The notes under the pieces: model-generated
Told to the model about the DNA's origin: nothing
Database searches by the model: none
What the model saw: only the letters and a program-made list of their open reading frames with translations
Source of the DNA: Bryobacteraceae bacterium
Lineage (GTDB): Bacteria > Acidobacteriota > Terriglobia > Bryobacterales > Bryobacteraceae
Direction of reading: 5' to 3'
Assembly: GCA_041394945.1 (NCBI GenBank)
Contig: JAWKHH010000004.1
Span: 310,001-374,000, forward strand
DNA: 64,000 bases
Shown here: one piece after another, positions 26,094 through 34,740 of the stretch
How the letters are laid out: every line of letters starts with the position of its first letter
How positions within the stretch are numbered: position 1 is the stretch's first letter
Position numbers and translations under genes: made by a program

Positions 26094-27983
26094 CTATCGG
26101 ACTTCCCGGCGGCTTCCCGCATGTTGGTTCCCCTTCGCCACAACCTGGCCGGCCCTGGCGGGGAACTCCGTCCACTGAACGAAGCTCTCGAGCATCCGCT
26201 GAAAACGAAAACCGGACTGCCGGAAATCGGCTACGATGCGGTCGATCACCGGCTTATCGGCCGGCGTCTCGTGCCGGCCCATCGTGAAGCGGAAGAACTG
26301 TTTCACCACGCACTCCTGGCACTGCGGATTGTCCGCCAGGATGCGGCCAAGTGTGCGCGGCGTGGCGAAGTCAGACTCCCGGATGCCGGTGATCCAGCCG
26401 GCCGCGTCGATCGGGATCTCGACCGTCTTTACGTCTTCCCTCCGGTTGTAGCGCGGCAAATCGATGCGCATGCTCGCGCGATGGGCGCCCACGCCGTCGA
26501 AGTTCTCGAGTCCGTAGCCGATCGGATCGATCAGATTGTGGCAGCTCGCGCACGCCGGATTCACCAGGTGCACCTGCAGCCGCTCGCGATTGGTCATCGG
26601 TTTGTCGGCCGATTGCACGGGTAGATTCGCGTTCACGCCGGGCGGCGGCTGTGGCACCTGCTGGCAGAGGAAATGCTCGCGGACGAAGAGGCCCCGCGCG
26701 GTGATCGAAGTATCGGACGGCTTGCTCGTCATCGCCAGGAACGACGCATGCCCGAGCACGCCGGCCCGCCCCGAGGCGTCCGGCAAATCGACCCGGGCGA
26801 ATTCCTCGGTTGGCGGCGGAAGCTTGTAGAGCGACGCCAGGTCCGGATTCAGGAACGTGTACCCGGCCGTGTAGAGATCCATGAAGTTGCCGTCGTTCCA
26901 AACCAGGTCCGCCACCAGGCGCCGGGTCTCCTCGGTCATCGCCAGCGCCAACTCGCGCGTGAACTGCGGATACGAGCGCCGTTCCTTCACCATCGTCAGC
27001 ACGGTGTCGAACCGGAACCACTGGCTTGCGAACTCGTCGATGGCCTGCCGGGCCTTGCCGTCGGCGAGCATCCGTTTCACCTGCCCGGCCACGCCCGCCG
27101 GAGTGTCGAGCTCTCCCCGCTCGGCGGCGCGGAACAACTCCGCGTCCGGCATCGTGTCCCAAAGCATGTAGGAGAGCCGCGTCGCCCGTGCGTACGGCTG
27201 ATGCTCTTTCACGGTGGTGGTTTCCATGCGGTACAGAAACGCCGGCGACTGCAGCATCGCCTCGATCACCAGCCGCGCCCGGCCCGCTTTGTAGAGTCCA
27301 CCGTACTCGGTGAGCTCCTCCTTGGTCAGCGGACGCCGGAAAGCGCGCTTTCCAAACTCGGCCACGAAACGGGGACCCGTATCTTCGCCGCGCCAGTTCG
27401 CCGCCAGCGTTTCGGCGGCCGTGCCATACGCCTCGGCGAGAATCGGCGAAACGCTCTGCCCTTCGTATTGCGTCTTGAACCCCTCAATGAAATCCTCGGG
27501 CGGGAACTGTTTGGAGGGGAGCGTGAAGTCCCCGAGCAGATCGCGCACGGTACGGTCGTATTGCGAGTGCGTCAGGCGGCGCAGCACTTTCTTTTCGCCG
27601 GCCTCGCGAGTGAATGTTCGCGAGGCGGCCGCGTCGCTCGACGCCAGATGCCGCGCCCAGCCGAGCAGTGCGGCCTCTTCGGCGCTGCCTGGTTTGATTC
27701 GTTCGCCGCCGCCGTGCGGAGCCTTGTTCGCCGGCTTCATCACGAGCAGGGACTTCTCCGGCGCCGACTTGTCCACGAATCGCCGCAGCGTATCGCCGTA
27801 TGCGTCCCACTCCTCGACCGCCGCGCCCGCGTCCGGGAACACCAACCGCGTGGTGGACGCCACGCCGTTCGGCTGATGGCACCCGGTGCAGCCGGCCTTT
27901 CGAATCGCCGGCAATACATCGTTCACGAACGACTGCGCCCACAGTCCGCTCGTCAGCAGGAATGGCAATACGGCTCGCCCCAT
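26094..27983 (-). CDS. DUF1592/DUF1588/DUF1585 domain protein with N-terminal cytochrome-like heme site
   Basis: A 629-residue secreted protein with signal peptide (MGRAVLPFLLTSGLWAQ) and a single CTGCH heme site near residue 32 followed by HQPNGV, as in planctomycete-type cytochrome-fused proteins. The domain order then fits DUF1587 (about 140-205), DUF1595 (about 215-275), DUF1592 (about 280-405), DUF1588 (about 420-515) and DUF1585 (about 535-610). A second CxxCH-like CASCHNLIDPIGYGLENFD is the typical DUF1588 sequence. Function is unknown; co-occurrence with DUF1552 suggests a periplasmic redox or degradative module. The gene is first in a two-gene operon and diverges from the acyl-CoA ligase with only 25 bases between the start codons. 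Confidence 0.9.
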   Translation of the reverse strand: MGRAVLPFLLTSGLWAQSFVNDVLPAIRKAGCTGCHQPNGVASTTRLVFPDAGAAVEEWDAYGDTLRRFVDKSAPEKSLLVMKPANKAPHGGGERIKPGSAEEAALLGWARHLASSDAAASRTFTREAGEKKVLRRLTHSQYDRTVRDLLGDFTLPSKQFPPEDFIEGFKTQYEGQSVSPILAEAYGTAAETLAANWRGEDTGPRFVAEFGKRAFRRPLTKEELTEYGGLYKAGRARLVIEAMLQSPAFLYRMETTTVKEHQPYARATRLSYMLWDTMPDAELFRAAERGELDTPAGVAGQVKRMLADGKARQAIDEFASQWFRFDTVLTMVKERRSYPQFTRELALAMTEETRRLVADLVWNDGNFMDLYTAGYTFLNPDLASLYKLPPPTEEFARVDLPDASGRAGVLGHASFLAMTSKPSDTSITARGLFVREHFLCQQVPQPPPGVNANLPVQSADKPMTNRERLQVHLVNPACASCHNLIDPIGYGLENFDGVGAHRASMRIDLPRYNRREDVKTVEIPIDAAGWITGIRESDFATPRTLGRILADNPQCQECVVKQFFRFTMGRHETPADKPVIDRIVADFRQSGFRFQRMLESFVQWTEFPARAGQVVAKGNQHAGSRREVR

Positions 27984-28008
27984 AGTCGTTTATCATTTTA
28001 TATCCTGC

Positions 28009-29454
28009 ATGACGCTCCCCCAACTGTTCGATCTTTCCTTCTCCGGCCGCCGCGACGAAATCGCCCTCGAATGGCGCGGCGAGTCGTGGACCTTCGGCCA
28101 GATCGACGAGCGATCCAACCGCCTCGCCCAACTGCTGCTCGCGAGGAACATCGCGCCGGGCGACCGCATCTGCGCATACCTCGCCAACTGCCCCGAACTC
28201 GTTGATCTATACTTGGCCTGCGTCAAAACCGGCATCGTTTTCGTGCCGATCAACATCCTCTATCGCGATCGCGAGATCACGCACATCGTCGCCGACGCCG
28301 CGCCGAAGCTCATCGTCACTCGCTCCGAAATGCCGCCGCTGGACGTCGCGATCGCGTCGCCGGAAGAACTCGCCGCCAGTTCCGAGGCGATATCCGCGGA
28401 TCGTCCCGCGCCGCCGGCCTCCGGCAGCGAGCCGGCCGCTCTTGTCTACACGTCCGGAACCACTGGTGTTTCGAAAGGCGCGATCCTCACCCATCACAAC
28501 TTCGCCGCCAACGCGGTGAACCTGGCGGCGTGCTGGCGAATCACTGCGGTGGACCGCATGCTGCTCGGCCTGCCGCTGTTCCACGTCCACGCACTTGGCA
28601 ACGCCCTGCATACGTGGCTCATCAGCGGCTACCGCCTGCGTCTTCTCGAACGGTGGGAGCACCAGCGCGCCGCGGAGGAGTTCGAAGACTTCGCACCGAC
28701 GCTCTTCTTCGGCGTTCCAACCATCTACGTTCGCCTGCTCGCGACGCCGCCCGAGGCCGCGCGCCGGATGGCGTCGCGCATGCGCCTGTTCGTCTCCGGC
28801 TCAGCGCCGCTGCCGGCCCAGGTGCTGGAGGATTTCCGCGCCTTGTTCGGCCACACGATCCTCGAACGGTACGGGATGACGGAGACACTGATGAACATCT
28901 CGAACCCGTACGCCGCCGAGCGGCGCCCGGGGACGGTGGGATTTCCGCTGCCCTCGGTCGACATCCGGATCGTCGATGGCGAGGGGAGGCCCGTCGCCGA
29001 GGGCGGGCAGGGTGAGATCGAGCTCAAGGGGCCGAACGTCTTCGCCGGTTACTGGCAGCGCCCTGAGGCTACGGCGGCCGCGTTCCGGGACGGCTGGTTC
29101 CGCACCGGCGACATCGGCTCCCGCTCGGCCGACGGCTACTACACGCTGCACGGTCGGAAGTCCGACCTCATCATTTCCGGTGGGTTCAATATCTACCCGA
29201 GGGAGATCGAGGAACTGCTGCTCGAGTTTCCCGGCGTCCGCGAGGCGGCGGTGGTGGGCATGGACGATCCTGTGCGCGGCGAGGTGCCGGTTGCCTACCT
29301 GGTGGCCGATGGACAAGTGAATCCAGCCGAAATCGAAGCCGGGTGCCGCGCCAAACTCGCGTCGTTCAAAGTCCCGCGGGCGTTCCTTGCCGTGGACTCG
29401 CTGCCGCGGACCGCGCTGGGGAAGGTTCAGAAGCACCTGCTCCCGAAGCCGTAA
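28009..29454 (+). CDS. AMP-forming acyl-CoA synthetase, malonyl-CoA synthetase (MatB)-like
   Basis: A 481-residue ANL-superfamily ligase. The P-loop-like YTSGTTGVSKG is at about residues 147-157, the adenylate motif YGMTETLMNISNPY near 288-301, the RTGDIG hinge near 366 and the C-terminal catalytic Lys region LPRTALGKVQKH near 465-476. The MTET.MN.SNPY and RRPGTVGFPLP sequence and the short length resemble MatB (malonate or methylmalonate to CoA ester), so that is the best guess; a medium-chain or other acid is possible. ATG 28009 is the first start not overlapping the divergent DUF1592 gene. Its 3' end overlaps the converging acyltransferase remnant by 89 bases. Confidence 0.82.
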   Translation: MTLPQLFDLSFSGRRDEIALEWRGESWTFGQIDERSNRLAQLLLARNIAPGDRICAYLANCPELVDLYLACVKTGIVFVPINILYRDREITHIVADAAPKLIVTRSEMPPLDVAIASPEELAASSEAISADRPAPPASGSEPAALVYTSGTTGVSKGAILTHHNFAANAVNLAACWRITAVDRMLLGLPLFHVHALGNALHTWLISGYRLRLLERWEHQRAAEEFEDFAPTLFFGVPTIYVRLLATPPEAARRMASRMRLFVSGSAPLPAQVLEDFRALFGHTILERYGMTETLMNISNPYAAERRPGTVGFPLPSVDIRIVDGEGRPVAEGGQGEIELKGPNVFAGYWQRPEATAAAFRDGWFRTGDIGSRSADGYYTLHGRKSDLIISGGFNIYPREIEELLLEFPGVREAAVVGMDDPVRGEVPVAYLVADGQVNPAEIEAGCRAKLASFKVPRAFLAVDSLPRTALGKVQKHLLPKP

Positions 29455-29797
29455 CGGGTGACGGCTTCATGCCGAAGAGCAGGCGCGTGAGCGCCGTCCG
29501 CCGCACGAGTTCGTAGAAGACCCAACTACCGGCGAAAGTCGCAAACGCCACCAGCGCGAACTTGATCCACAGGTTCCAGCCATGGGGAGTGATGAAGTAG
29601 ACCGCGGCTACGGTGATGGTCTGGTGAATGATGTTGAAGAACAGCATCACGGCCTCGAGCGCCGGGCTGGTCTCCGGATTCTTCAGGTGCCAGCCCCAGG
29701 AAACGAACGCCATGCCGCTGTGGTAGAGGATCAGGACGGCGAACGCCGCAACGCGGAGGTAATCAAGACCGTGTTCGCGGGATGCTGGCGCCGTCAT
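29366..29797 (-). pseudogene. Acyltransferase-3 family gene with large internal deletion
   Basis: The 143-codon frame joins the N-terminus of an acyltransferase-3 membrane enzyme (LDYLRVAAFAVLILYHSGMAFVSW..LEAVMLFFN, residues 11-55) directly to its C-terminal helix region (IIHQTITVAAVYFITPHGWNLWIKF..GSWVFYELVRRTALTRLLFGMK, 56-112). A complete member has ten membrane helices and about 370-390 residues, so roughly 250 central residues, including most of the channel-forming helices, are missing. The junction is near 29633-29640 and happens to stay in frame. The tail (about 115-143) reads through the end of the converging ligase gene and is unlikely to be original. It is almost certainly not an active acyltransferase, although a two-to-three-helix protein could still be made. 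Confidence 0.75.
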
Positions 29798-29842
29798 ACT
29801 TTCCTGCGCACGCGCGCGAAAGGCGGGAAGTTCCGCTCTTGT

Positions 29843-30898
29843 CTACGAAACGCCGGCCGCGACCGCGGCCATCGCCGGCGCCGTGGAGCGCCGCGCAACA
29901 AGGCGCGTTTCCAGCCGGTGCTCGGCGCCTGGCTCGCCTTTCTTGATCATCCGCCACAACGAATCGAACGCGATGCGGCCGATCTGTTCCCGCGGCACGG
30001 CGACGGTGGTGAGCGGTGGCTGGGTGTACTCGGCGAACGTAATATCGTCGAAGCCCACAACGGAAAGCTCCCGGGGCACGGAAAGGCCGCGGTCATGAGC
30101 GGAGCGTAGCGTGCCGATCGCCGTCAGGTCGTTGCCGGCGACGATGGCGGTGGGCCGGCGGGACTGGCTGAGGATGGCTTCGCAGCCTCGGTATCCGCCG
30201 TCAACGGTGAAGTCGCCGTCCACCGCCGCCGGACTAAAGCCCGCGCGCGCGGCTGCGTCGAAGAACGCCTTTTTACGGCTCTGTGCGGAGGGCAGGTGGA
30301 GCGGACCACCGATATAGGCGATATCGCGGTGGCCGAGCGCAAGCAGATGATCGATCGCCTGCCGGATGCCGCTTTCGTAGTTGATCACAAGGTTGCTGAC
30401 GATCGGTCCCACGATGCCGAGATCGAGATACGTCGCCACGATCCGGCGCTGCTCGAGCATCTGTGTCACGGCCGGGTCGATCTGCGAAGTGACCATGGCG
30501 ACTCCCGGCACCTGCAGCCCTACCAGTCGGTGAACGGCTTGCAGCATCCGCTCCGTATCGTAGCTGGTGCTGAAAACCAGGGCGTCCATCTGGTGGCTGA
30601 GCGCCTCCTCCTGGAACGCCGCGGTTACTTCGGGGAAGAACGGGTTGCGCATGTCGCTGATGATCAGCCCGAGCAGGCTCGAGTGGCCCACCACCAGATT
30701 TCGCGCGGCTTGGTTCAGTGAATACCCGAGTTCGTTTACGGCCGCCATCACACGCTCGCGGGTTTCCGGCAGCGTGTTGCGCGTTCCGTTGATCACGTGA
30801 GACACCGTCGCCGTTGAGACTCCAGCGCGCTCGGCGACGTCTTTGATGCTGGCGTGACCGGATTTCTTTCTCCGGCGGAATGAGGCTTGCGTACTCAT
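29843..30898 (-). CDS. LacI family transcriptional regulator
   Basis: A 351-residue repressor-type regulator. The N-terminal LacI helix-turn-helix and hinge are clear (ASIKDVAERAGVSTATVSHVINGTRNTLPETRERVMAAVNELGY, about residues 16-59, with the NxxAxxL hinge LNQAARNL after it). The periplasmic-binding-protein-like sensor domain follows to the C-terminus. Such proteins typically sense sugars or phosphosugars and bind palindromic operators. Its target is not evident; the esterase gene 66 bases upstream on the same strand, with a probable carbohydrate-ester substrate, is a candidate. I found no convincing LacI-type palindrome in the short spacer. Confidence 0.92.
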   Translation of the reverse strand: MSTQASFRRRKKSGHASIKDVAERAGVSTATVSHVINGTRNTLPETRERVMAAVNELGYSLNQAARNLVVGHSSLLGLIISDMRNPFFPEVTAAFQEEALSHQMDALVFSTSYDTERMLQAVHRLVGLQVPGVAMVTSQIDPAVTQMLEQRRIVATYLDLGIVGPIVSNLVINYESGIRQAIDHLLALGHRDIAYIGGPLHLPSAQSRKKAFFDAAARAGFSPAAVDGDFTVDGGYRGCEAILSQSRRPTAIVAGNDLTAIGTLRSAHDRGLSVPRELSVVGFDDITFAEYTQPPLTTVAVPREQIGRIAFDSLWRMIKKGEPGAEHRLETRLVARRSTAPAMAAVAAGVS

Positions 30899-30964
30899 GT
30901 TACGATTGCACCCGCGGCGGGGAGGCTAACACGATCTTATGTTGCCCGGGCGGTTTGGGTCAAT

Positions 30965-31837
30965 TTACTTCAGGATCCCGCGGAGCGCCATCCAATCGCG
31001 GAGGCGCTCGGTCCAGGTATCGGTGGGGATGTTCTTCGCTCGCACTCCGAACCCGTGGCCGCCTCGCTCGTAGATGTGCAACTCGGCCGGGGCGCCGGCC
31101 TTGCGGATCGCTTCGAAGAGCCGCGTGCTGTTGGCGGCCGGGACGGTGCGGTCGTCGGCGGCGTGCGCGATAAAAGCCGGCGGAGTGTCTTTCGGAAAAT
31201 CCGCGCCCTCCGGAACGGGCCCGTAGATGACTCCGAGGAATGCCGGACGGCTGCTCAATCTCTCTACCGGATCGGACGCGCCGGTCTCGCCCGAATCGAA
31301 ATGGAGCCCAGTGTTCACCACCACATGAGCGCCGGCGGAGAAGCCGATGATGCCCACGCGATCCGGATCGATGCGCCAGGCGTCGGCGTGAGCCTTCACG
31401 ACGCGGATGGCGCGTTCCGCATCGGCGAGCGCTTTTGCGGCGATGGGTCCGCGAAGGGCGCGGGCTCCGTCGGGTGGCGTATCCGAAGGAACGACGCGGT
31501 AGCTGAGAACGATGCCGGCGACGCCGAAGGTGTTGAACCAACGCGCCAGGTCGTGGCCTTCTTTGTCGATCGCGAGGTGGCGATAGCCGCCGCCGGGACA
31601 AATGACGACAGCCGCGCCGTTGGCCTTACTGGCTTCCGGAAGATGGACGGTGATCGACGGCCGCGTCACGTCGCGCGTGCGGCGCTCGCCATCGGCGTCG
31701 CGTTTGGTGGCTTCGCGATTCGGTGTGTCCTTCTCGCCGGGCGGGAGACCGCCTTCCCAGAGCGGCATCACCGTCTCGGCGCAGGCGGACGCGGCGGCCA
31801 ACATGGCCAGCACTAGGATCGGAGTGGTACGCAGCAC
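30965..31837 (-). CDS. Secreted alpha/beta hydrolase, acetylxylan-esterase-like
   Basis: A 290-residue exported esterase of the BD-FAE/Axe-like group. The signal peptide (LRTTPILVLAMLAAASACA) is followed by the oxyanion segment CPGGGYRHLA, the nucleophile elbow GFSAG (about residue 175), an acid region HAADDRTVP and the catalytic-His region GGHGFG near 265. It probably removes acetyl or similar groups from plant-type polysaccharides. GTG 31837 is chosen because it gives the signal peptide and sits one base after the stop of the patatin gene (TAAGGTG), implying translational coupling; an upstream TTG at 31855 is possible. It is last in the exporter-patatin operon. Confidence 0.82.
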   Translation of the reverse strand: MLRTTPILVLAMLAAASACAETVMPLWEGGLPPGEKDTPNREATKRDADGERRTRDVTRPSITVHLPEASKANGAAVVICPGGGYRHLAIDKEGHDLARWFNTFGVAGIVLSYRVVPSDTPPDGARALRGPIAAKALADAERAIRVVKAHADAWRIDPDRVGIIGFSAGAHVVVNTGLHFDSGETGASDPVERLSSRPAFLGVIYGPVPEGADFPKDTPPAFIAHAADDRTVPAANSTRLFEAIRKAGAPAELHIYERGGHGFGVRAKNIPTDTWTERLRDWMALRGILK

Positions 31838-31838
31838 C

Positions 31839-33998
31839 TTAAAAGTATCTGCCAAAACGGAGGAAGAGTTTCTTCTGTCCTTGTTCGCCGTAGGCTCCGC
31901 CGAGGAACAGCACTCCCACCGCCGTTTCGCCGGCAACGCCGATCACGCCGTCGTGGAACGGCCGGTTGCGGCTGCGGTCGTCGAAGGCCTGACCCATTTC
32001 CCAGGCGGCCGTCACGTATGCGCTGGAGAAAAACGAAAGCGGATCTTTCGACAACCGGCGCAGCACGCCGAATTGCGTGAAGTAGTAGTGATTGCCGAAC
32101 AACTGTTGCGGCGCGAGCGCCGATAGCCGCAGCGGCCCGCCGAGCGTGAAGGGCGCGAACACGTTCCGTTCCCGCGCGGTGGTCCCGCCGGCCAACTGGC
32201 CATAGAGGACGTACGGCCCGGGGGCCGGGCGCGCCCAGCGGATGTCTGCCTCGACGATGGGAAACGCCCGCTCGGCCGACGGCGCCTGGAGCACCCACTG
32301 GCCCGTCGCAACGACGCGGATGCCCCGCGTGGCGATGCCCGGCGAATCCTGGCCTTCGTGCGCGTAACGCGCCCGGACCCGGCCGACATTGCCGCGAAGC
32401 GAGGGCAGAGAGGGAACGCCGATGGAAACGGAGTTCCGGAACTGGCTGAATTGGTAGCCGAGGCGGAACTCCGAGAATCGCCCCGCGGCGTAGCCGAGAT
32501 CCACCGCCGCTCCGAGTTCCTTCGTGTTGAACCGGGCAACGCGGCGGCGGCCGTCGTAGAGGTCGCGCGAGGATTGATCGAGAAAGCCGCGCGGCGCCAG
32601 GAACAGCTTGCTCGACCGGACGCGGTGGAAGTACTCGGTGGCGAGCACGTCGCGGTTGCCAACTTGAAAATCCGTGCGCCACTCCGACCCGGGATTCCCG
32701 GCATCGAGAAACGTCAGCCTTCCCCCGAGGCTGAACCGCAGCGTCTGTGAGGTTCCGCTGTCGATCGAGAGGCCGGTGTTCAGGAACGGCGGCCCGTGCG
32801 GCTTCTCGCGTAGGTGCACTTCGATGCCTTCGTGGCCGTTGTCTTCGACAATGCTGTACCGCGCGCTTTCCCAGCGCCCGAGGCCGGTAAGCCGGGTCAT
32901 CTCCTGATCGAGCCGGCCGGTGTCGAGTTCGCCGTTGAGCAGCGGCTGCATGCGCTGTTCCAGATTGCGCTGGAGCTGTGGGGAAAGCCCCTCCACCCGG
33001 ACGAACCGGGGCCTCGGGACGTCGCTCTTGCGGCGGCTGGATCGCGCGTCGCGATGCTGCTCCCATTCCTCTTCCGTTACCTGGAACGGGAGAAGCACGT
33101 TCGCTCTTCGCGCCGCCGCCTCGTAGCCGCGAGCGATCAGATCCGTGGCGCGATAGAAGTCCGTGGAGGTGAACCCGGCCAGATCGGGCGCGATCACGAT
33201 ATCGGCGTCGGCCATGGCGCGCAACTCGCTCGCCTGGATGAGGATGTCGAGCGAACGGTCCGCGATGCTGAGCAGGTTGTACCCGTCCGTCTTGCGGCCG
33301 AGATTGGCGTGCAGTGGCACGGCGATGACGATGCCGGCTTTCATTCCGCGCGCTACGTCCACCGGCAGGTTCTCCGCGATGCCGCCGTCGACGAGCACCT
33401 TTCCGTCACGGCGAACGGGCGCGAACAAGGCCGGGAGAGCCATGGTGGCGCGCAGGGCTTCGAACAAGTCCCCGCGGTCGAAGACAACCCGGCGCGACTC
33501 CACGAGATCGGCAGCGACGCAGCGGAACGGCGTCGGCAGTTCGTCGAACGAGGCGAGCGCTGGATAGCGCGCGGCGATCCGGCTGAGCACGAGCCCCACG
33601 CCGTGGCCGGCGCTGAGCGCGGAGGGCAGTTCAATTCCTTTCTTCAATCCGAACTCGAGCCGATTGGGGAATTCGCGCCGGTCTTCCTTGCGGCGGAACG
33701 AAAGCTGTCGGAACGGCGGGTCCGGCCGCAGCGTCTCTGCCCAGTTCACCGACCGCAGGAACTCGCTCAGCTCGCGAGAGTCCGCACCGGTGGCGTAGAG
33801 CCCGCCGATCAGCCCGCCCATGCTGGCGCCGGCGATGCCATCGACGGGGATGCGGTGTTCTTCGAGCCACTGGATAACGCCGGCGTGCGCGATTCCCAAC
33901 GCCGATCCTCCGGCGAGCGCCAATACCACGCGCGGCCGTTCCGCGCCCGCCGCCGCCATCGCGCCCAGCGCGGCAAGCGCCGCCAGCCGCTGTTTCAG
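31839..33998 (-). CDS. Patatin-like phospholipase with POTRA and outer-membrane barrel (type Vd autotransporter), probable CTG start
   Basis: A 719-residue protein with the PlpD-type architecture. The patatin domain has GGSALGIAH oxyanion loop, GASMG nucleophile (Ser) and DGG catalytic Asp (VDGGIAENLP), spanning about residues 20-300. A POTRA-like domain follows (about 335-410, PRFVRVEGLSPQLQRNLEQRM..), then a BamA/TamA-like barrel to the terminal Phe (FLRFGRYF). The lipase would be moved across the outer membrane. The first ATG (33959) leaves no signal peptide. Reading back in frame to a CTG at 33998 adds KQRLAALAALGAMAAAGA, an excellent signal peptide; this CTG overlaps the upstream ATPase stop as CTGA and follows GAGGTG by five bases. 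I infer a CTG start. Confidence 0.78.
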   Translation of the reverse strand: MKQRLAALAALGAMAAAGAERPRVVLALAGGSALGIAHAGVIQWLEEHRIPVDGIAGASMGGLIGGLYATGADSRELSEFLRSVNWAETLRPDPPFRQLSFRRKEDRREFPNRLEFGLKKGIELPSALSAGHGVGLVLSRIAARYPALASFDELPTPFRCVAADLVESRRVVFDRGDLFEALRATMALPALFAPVRRDGKVLVDGGIAENLPVDVARGMKAGIVIAVPLHANLGRKTDGYNLLSIADRSLDILIQASELRAMADADIVIAPDLAGFTSTDFYRATDLIARGYEAAARRANVLLPFQVTEEEWEQHRDARSSRRKSDVPRPRFVRVEGLSPQLQRNLEQRMQPLLNGELDTGRLDQEMTRLTGLGRWESARYSIVEDNGHEGIEVHLREKPHGPPFLNTGLSIDSGTSQTLRFSLGGRLTFLDAGNPGSEWRTDFQVGNRDVLATEYFHRVRSSKLFLAPRGFLDQSSRDLYDGRRRVARFNTKELGAAVDLGYAAGRFSEFRLGYQFSQFRNSVSIGVPSLPSLRGNVGRVRARYAHEGQDSPGIATRGIRVVATGQWVLQAPSAERAFPIVEADIRWARPAPGPYVLYGQLAGGTTARERNVFAPFTLGGPLRLSALAPQQLFGNHYYFTQFGVLRRLSKDPLSFFSSAYVTAAWEMGQAFDDRSRNRPFHDGVIGVAGETAVGVLFLGGAYGEQGQKKLFLRFGRYF

Positions 33999-34738
33999 CT
34001 TTCCACCTCGGGCGTGATCTGCCCGGCGTAGGAGCCGAGCACGGACGTGGCTTTGCCGTCCATCACCACCTCGCCGTGATCGAGCCAGATGGCGCGGTCG
34101 CAGAACTGACTCACCAGGTCGGCCGAGTGGGAGACGAAGAGCAGCGTTTTGCCGGCGGTACGCAGTTGGCGGATGCGGTCGAGGCAGCGCTCGGCGAATT
34201 GAAGGTCGCCAACGGCGATGACTTCATCAAGGATCATCACGTCGGATTCGACGTGCGCCGCGACGGCGAATCCCAGGCGCATCACCATCCCGGACGAATA
34301 TGTTCGCACGGGTTCGTCAATGAAGTCGGCGATTCCGGAGAACTCGATGATCGAGGGAAGCAGTTCTTCGGTGCGCTTCTGCGACAACCCGAGGATCGAT
34401 GCGTTGAGGCGGACGTTCTCAGCGCCCGTGAGGTCGTAATGAAACCCCGCGCCCATCTCCATCAGCGCGGCCACGGTGCCCTTGGTTTCGACGGAGCCCG
34501 AATCGGGATCGCAGAGCCCGGCCACGAGGCTCAGCAGCGTGCTCTTGCCCGCGCCGTTGCGGCCGACAATGGCGAGGCTCTCGCCCTCCCGCACCGAGAA
34601 GCTCACGTTCTTCAACGCGTAGAAACGATGCTCGGGGGGAGTTCCGCGGAACAGGTCGCGAAGGTGATCCCGCACTAGCTTGGGTCCCGTATGGCGCCGG
34701 AACCACTTGCAGACGTTGGTGACGCGGATGAGTTCCAT
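33995..34738 (-). CDS. ABC transporter ATP-binding protein, polysaccharide export (Wzt/TagH-like)
   Basis: A 247-residue ATPase of the O-antigen/teichoic-acid exporter family. Walker A GRNGAGKST is at residues 59-67, the signature YSSGMVMRLGFA near 148-159, Walker B VMILDEVIAVGD after it and the H-loop FVSHS near 205. The characteristic Wzt start (ELIRVTNVCKWFRR and the H/PxxLRDLFRG insert) is present. It lacks the C-terminal carbohydrate-binding extension of some Wzt proteins. ATG 34738 is chosen because upstream in-frame sequence overlaps the permease gene. Permease stop and ATPase start are two bases apart, and its stop overlaps the patatin start. Confidence 0.9.
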   Translation of the reverse strand: MELIRVTNVCKWFRRHTGPKLVRDHLRDLFRGTPPEHRFYALKNVSFSVREGESLAIVGRNGAGKSTLLSLVAGLCDPDSGSVETKGTVAALMEMGAGFHYDLTGAENVRLNASILGLSQKRTEELLPSIIEFSGIADFIDEPVRTYSSGMVMRLGFAVAAHVESDVMILDEVIAVGDLQFAERCLDRIRQLRTAGKTLLFVSHSADLVSQFCDRAIWLDHGEVVMDGKATSVLGSYAGQITPEVES

Positions 34739-34740
34739 GG

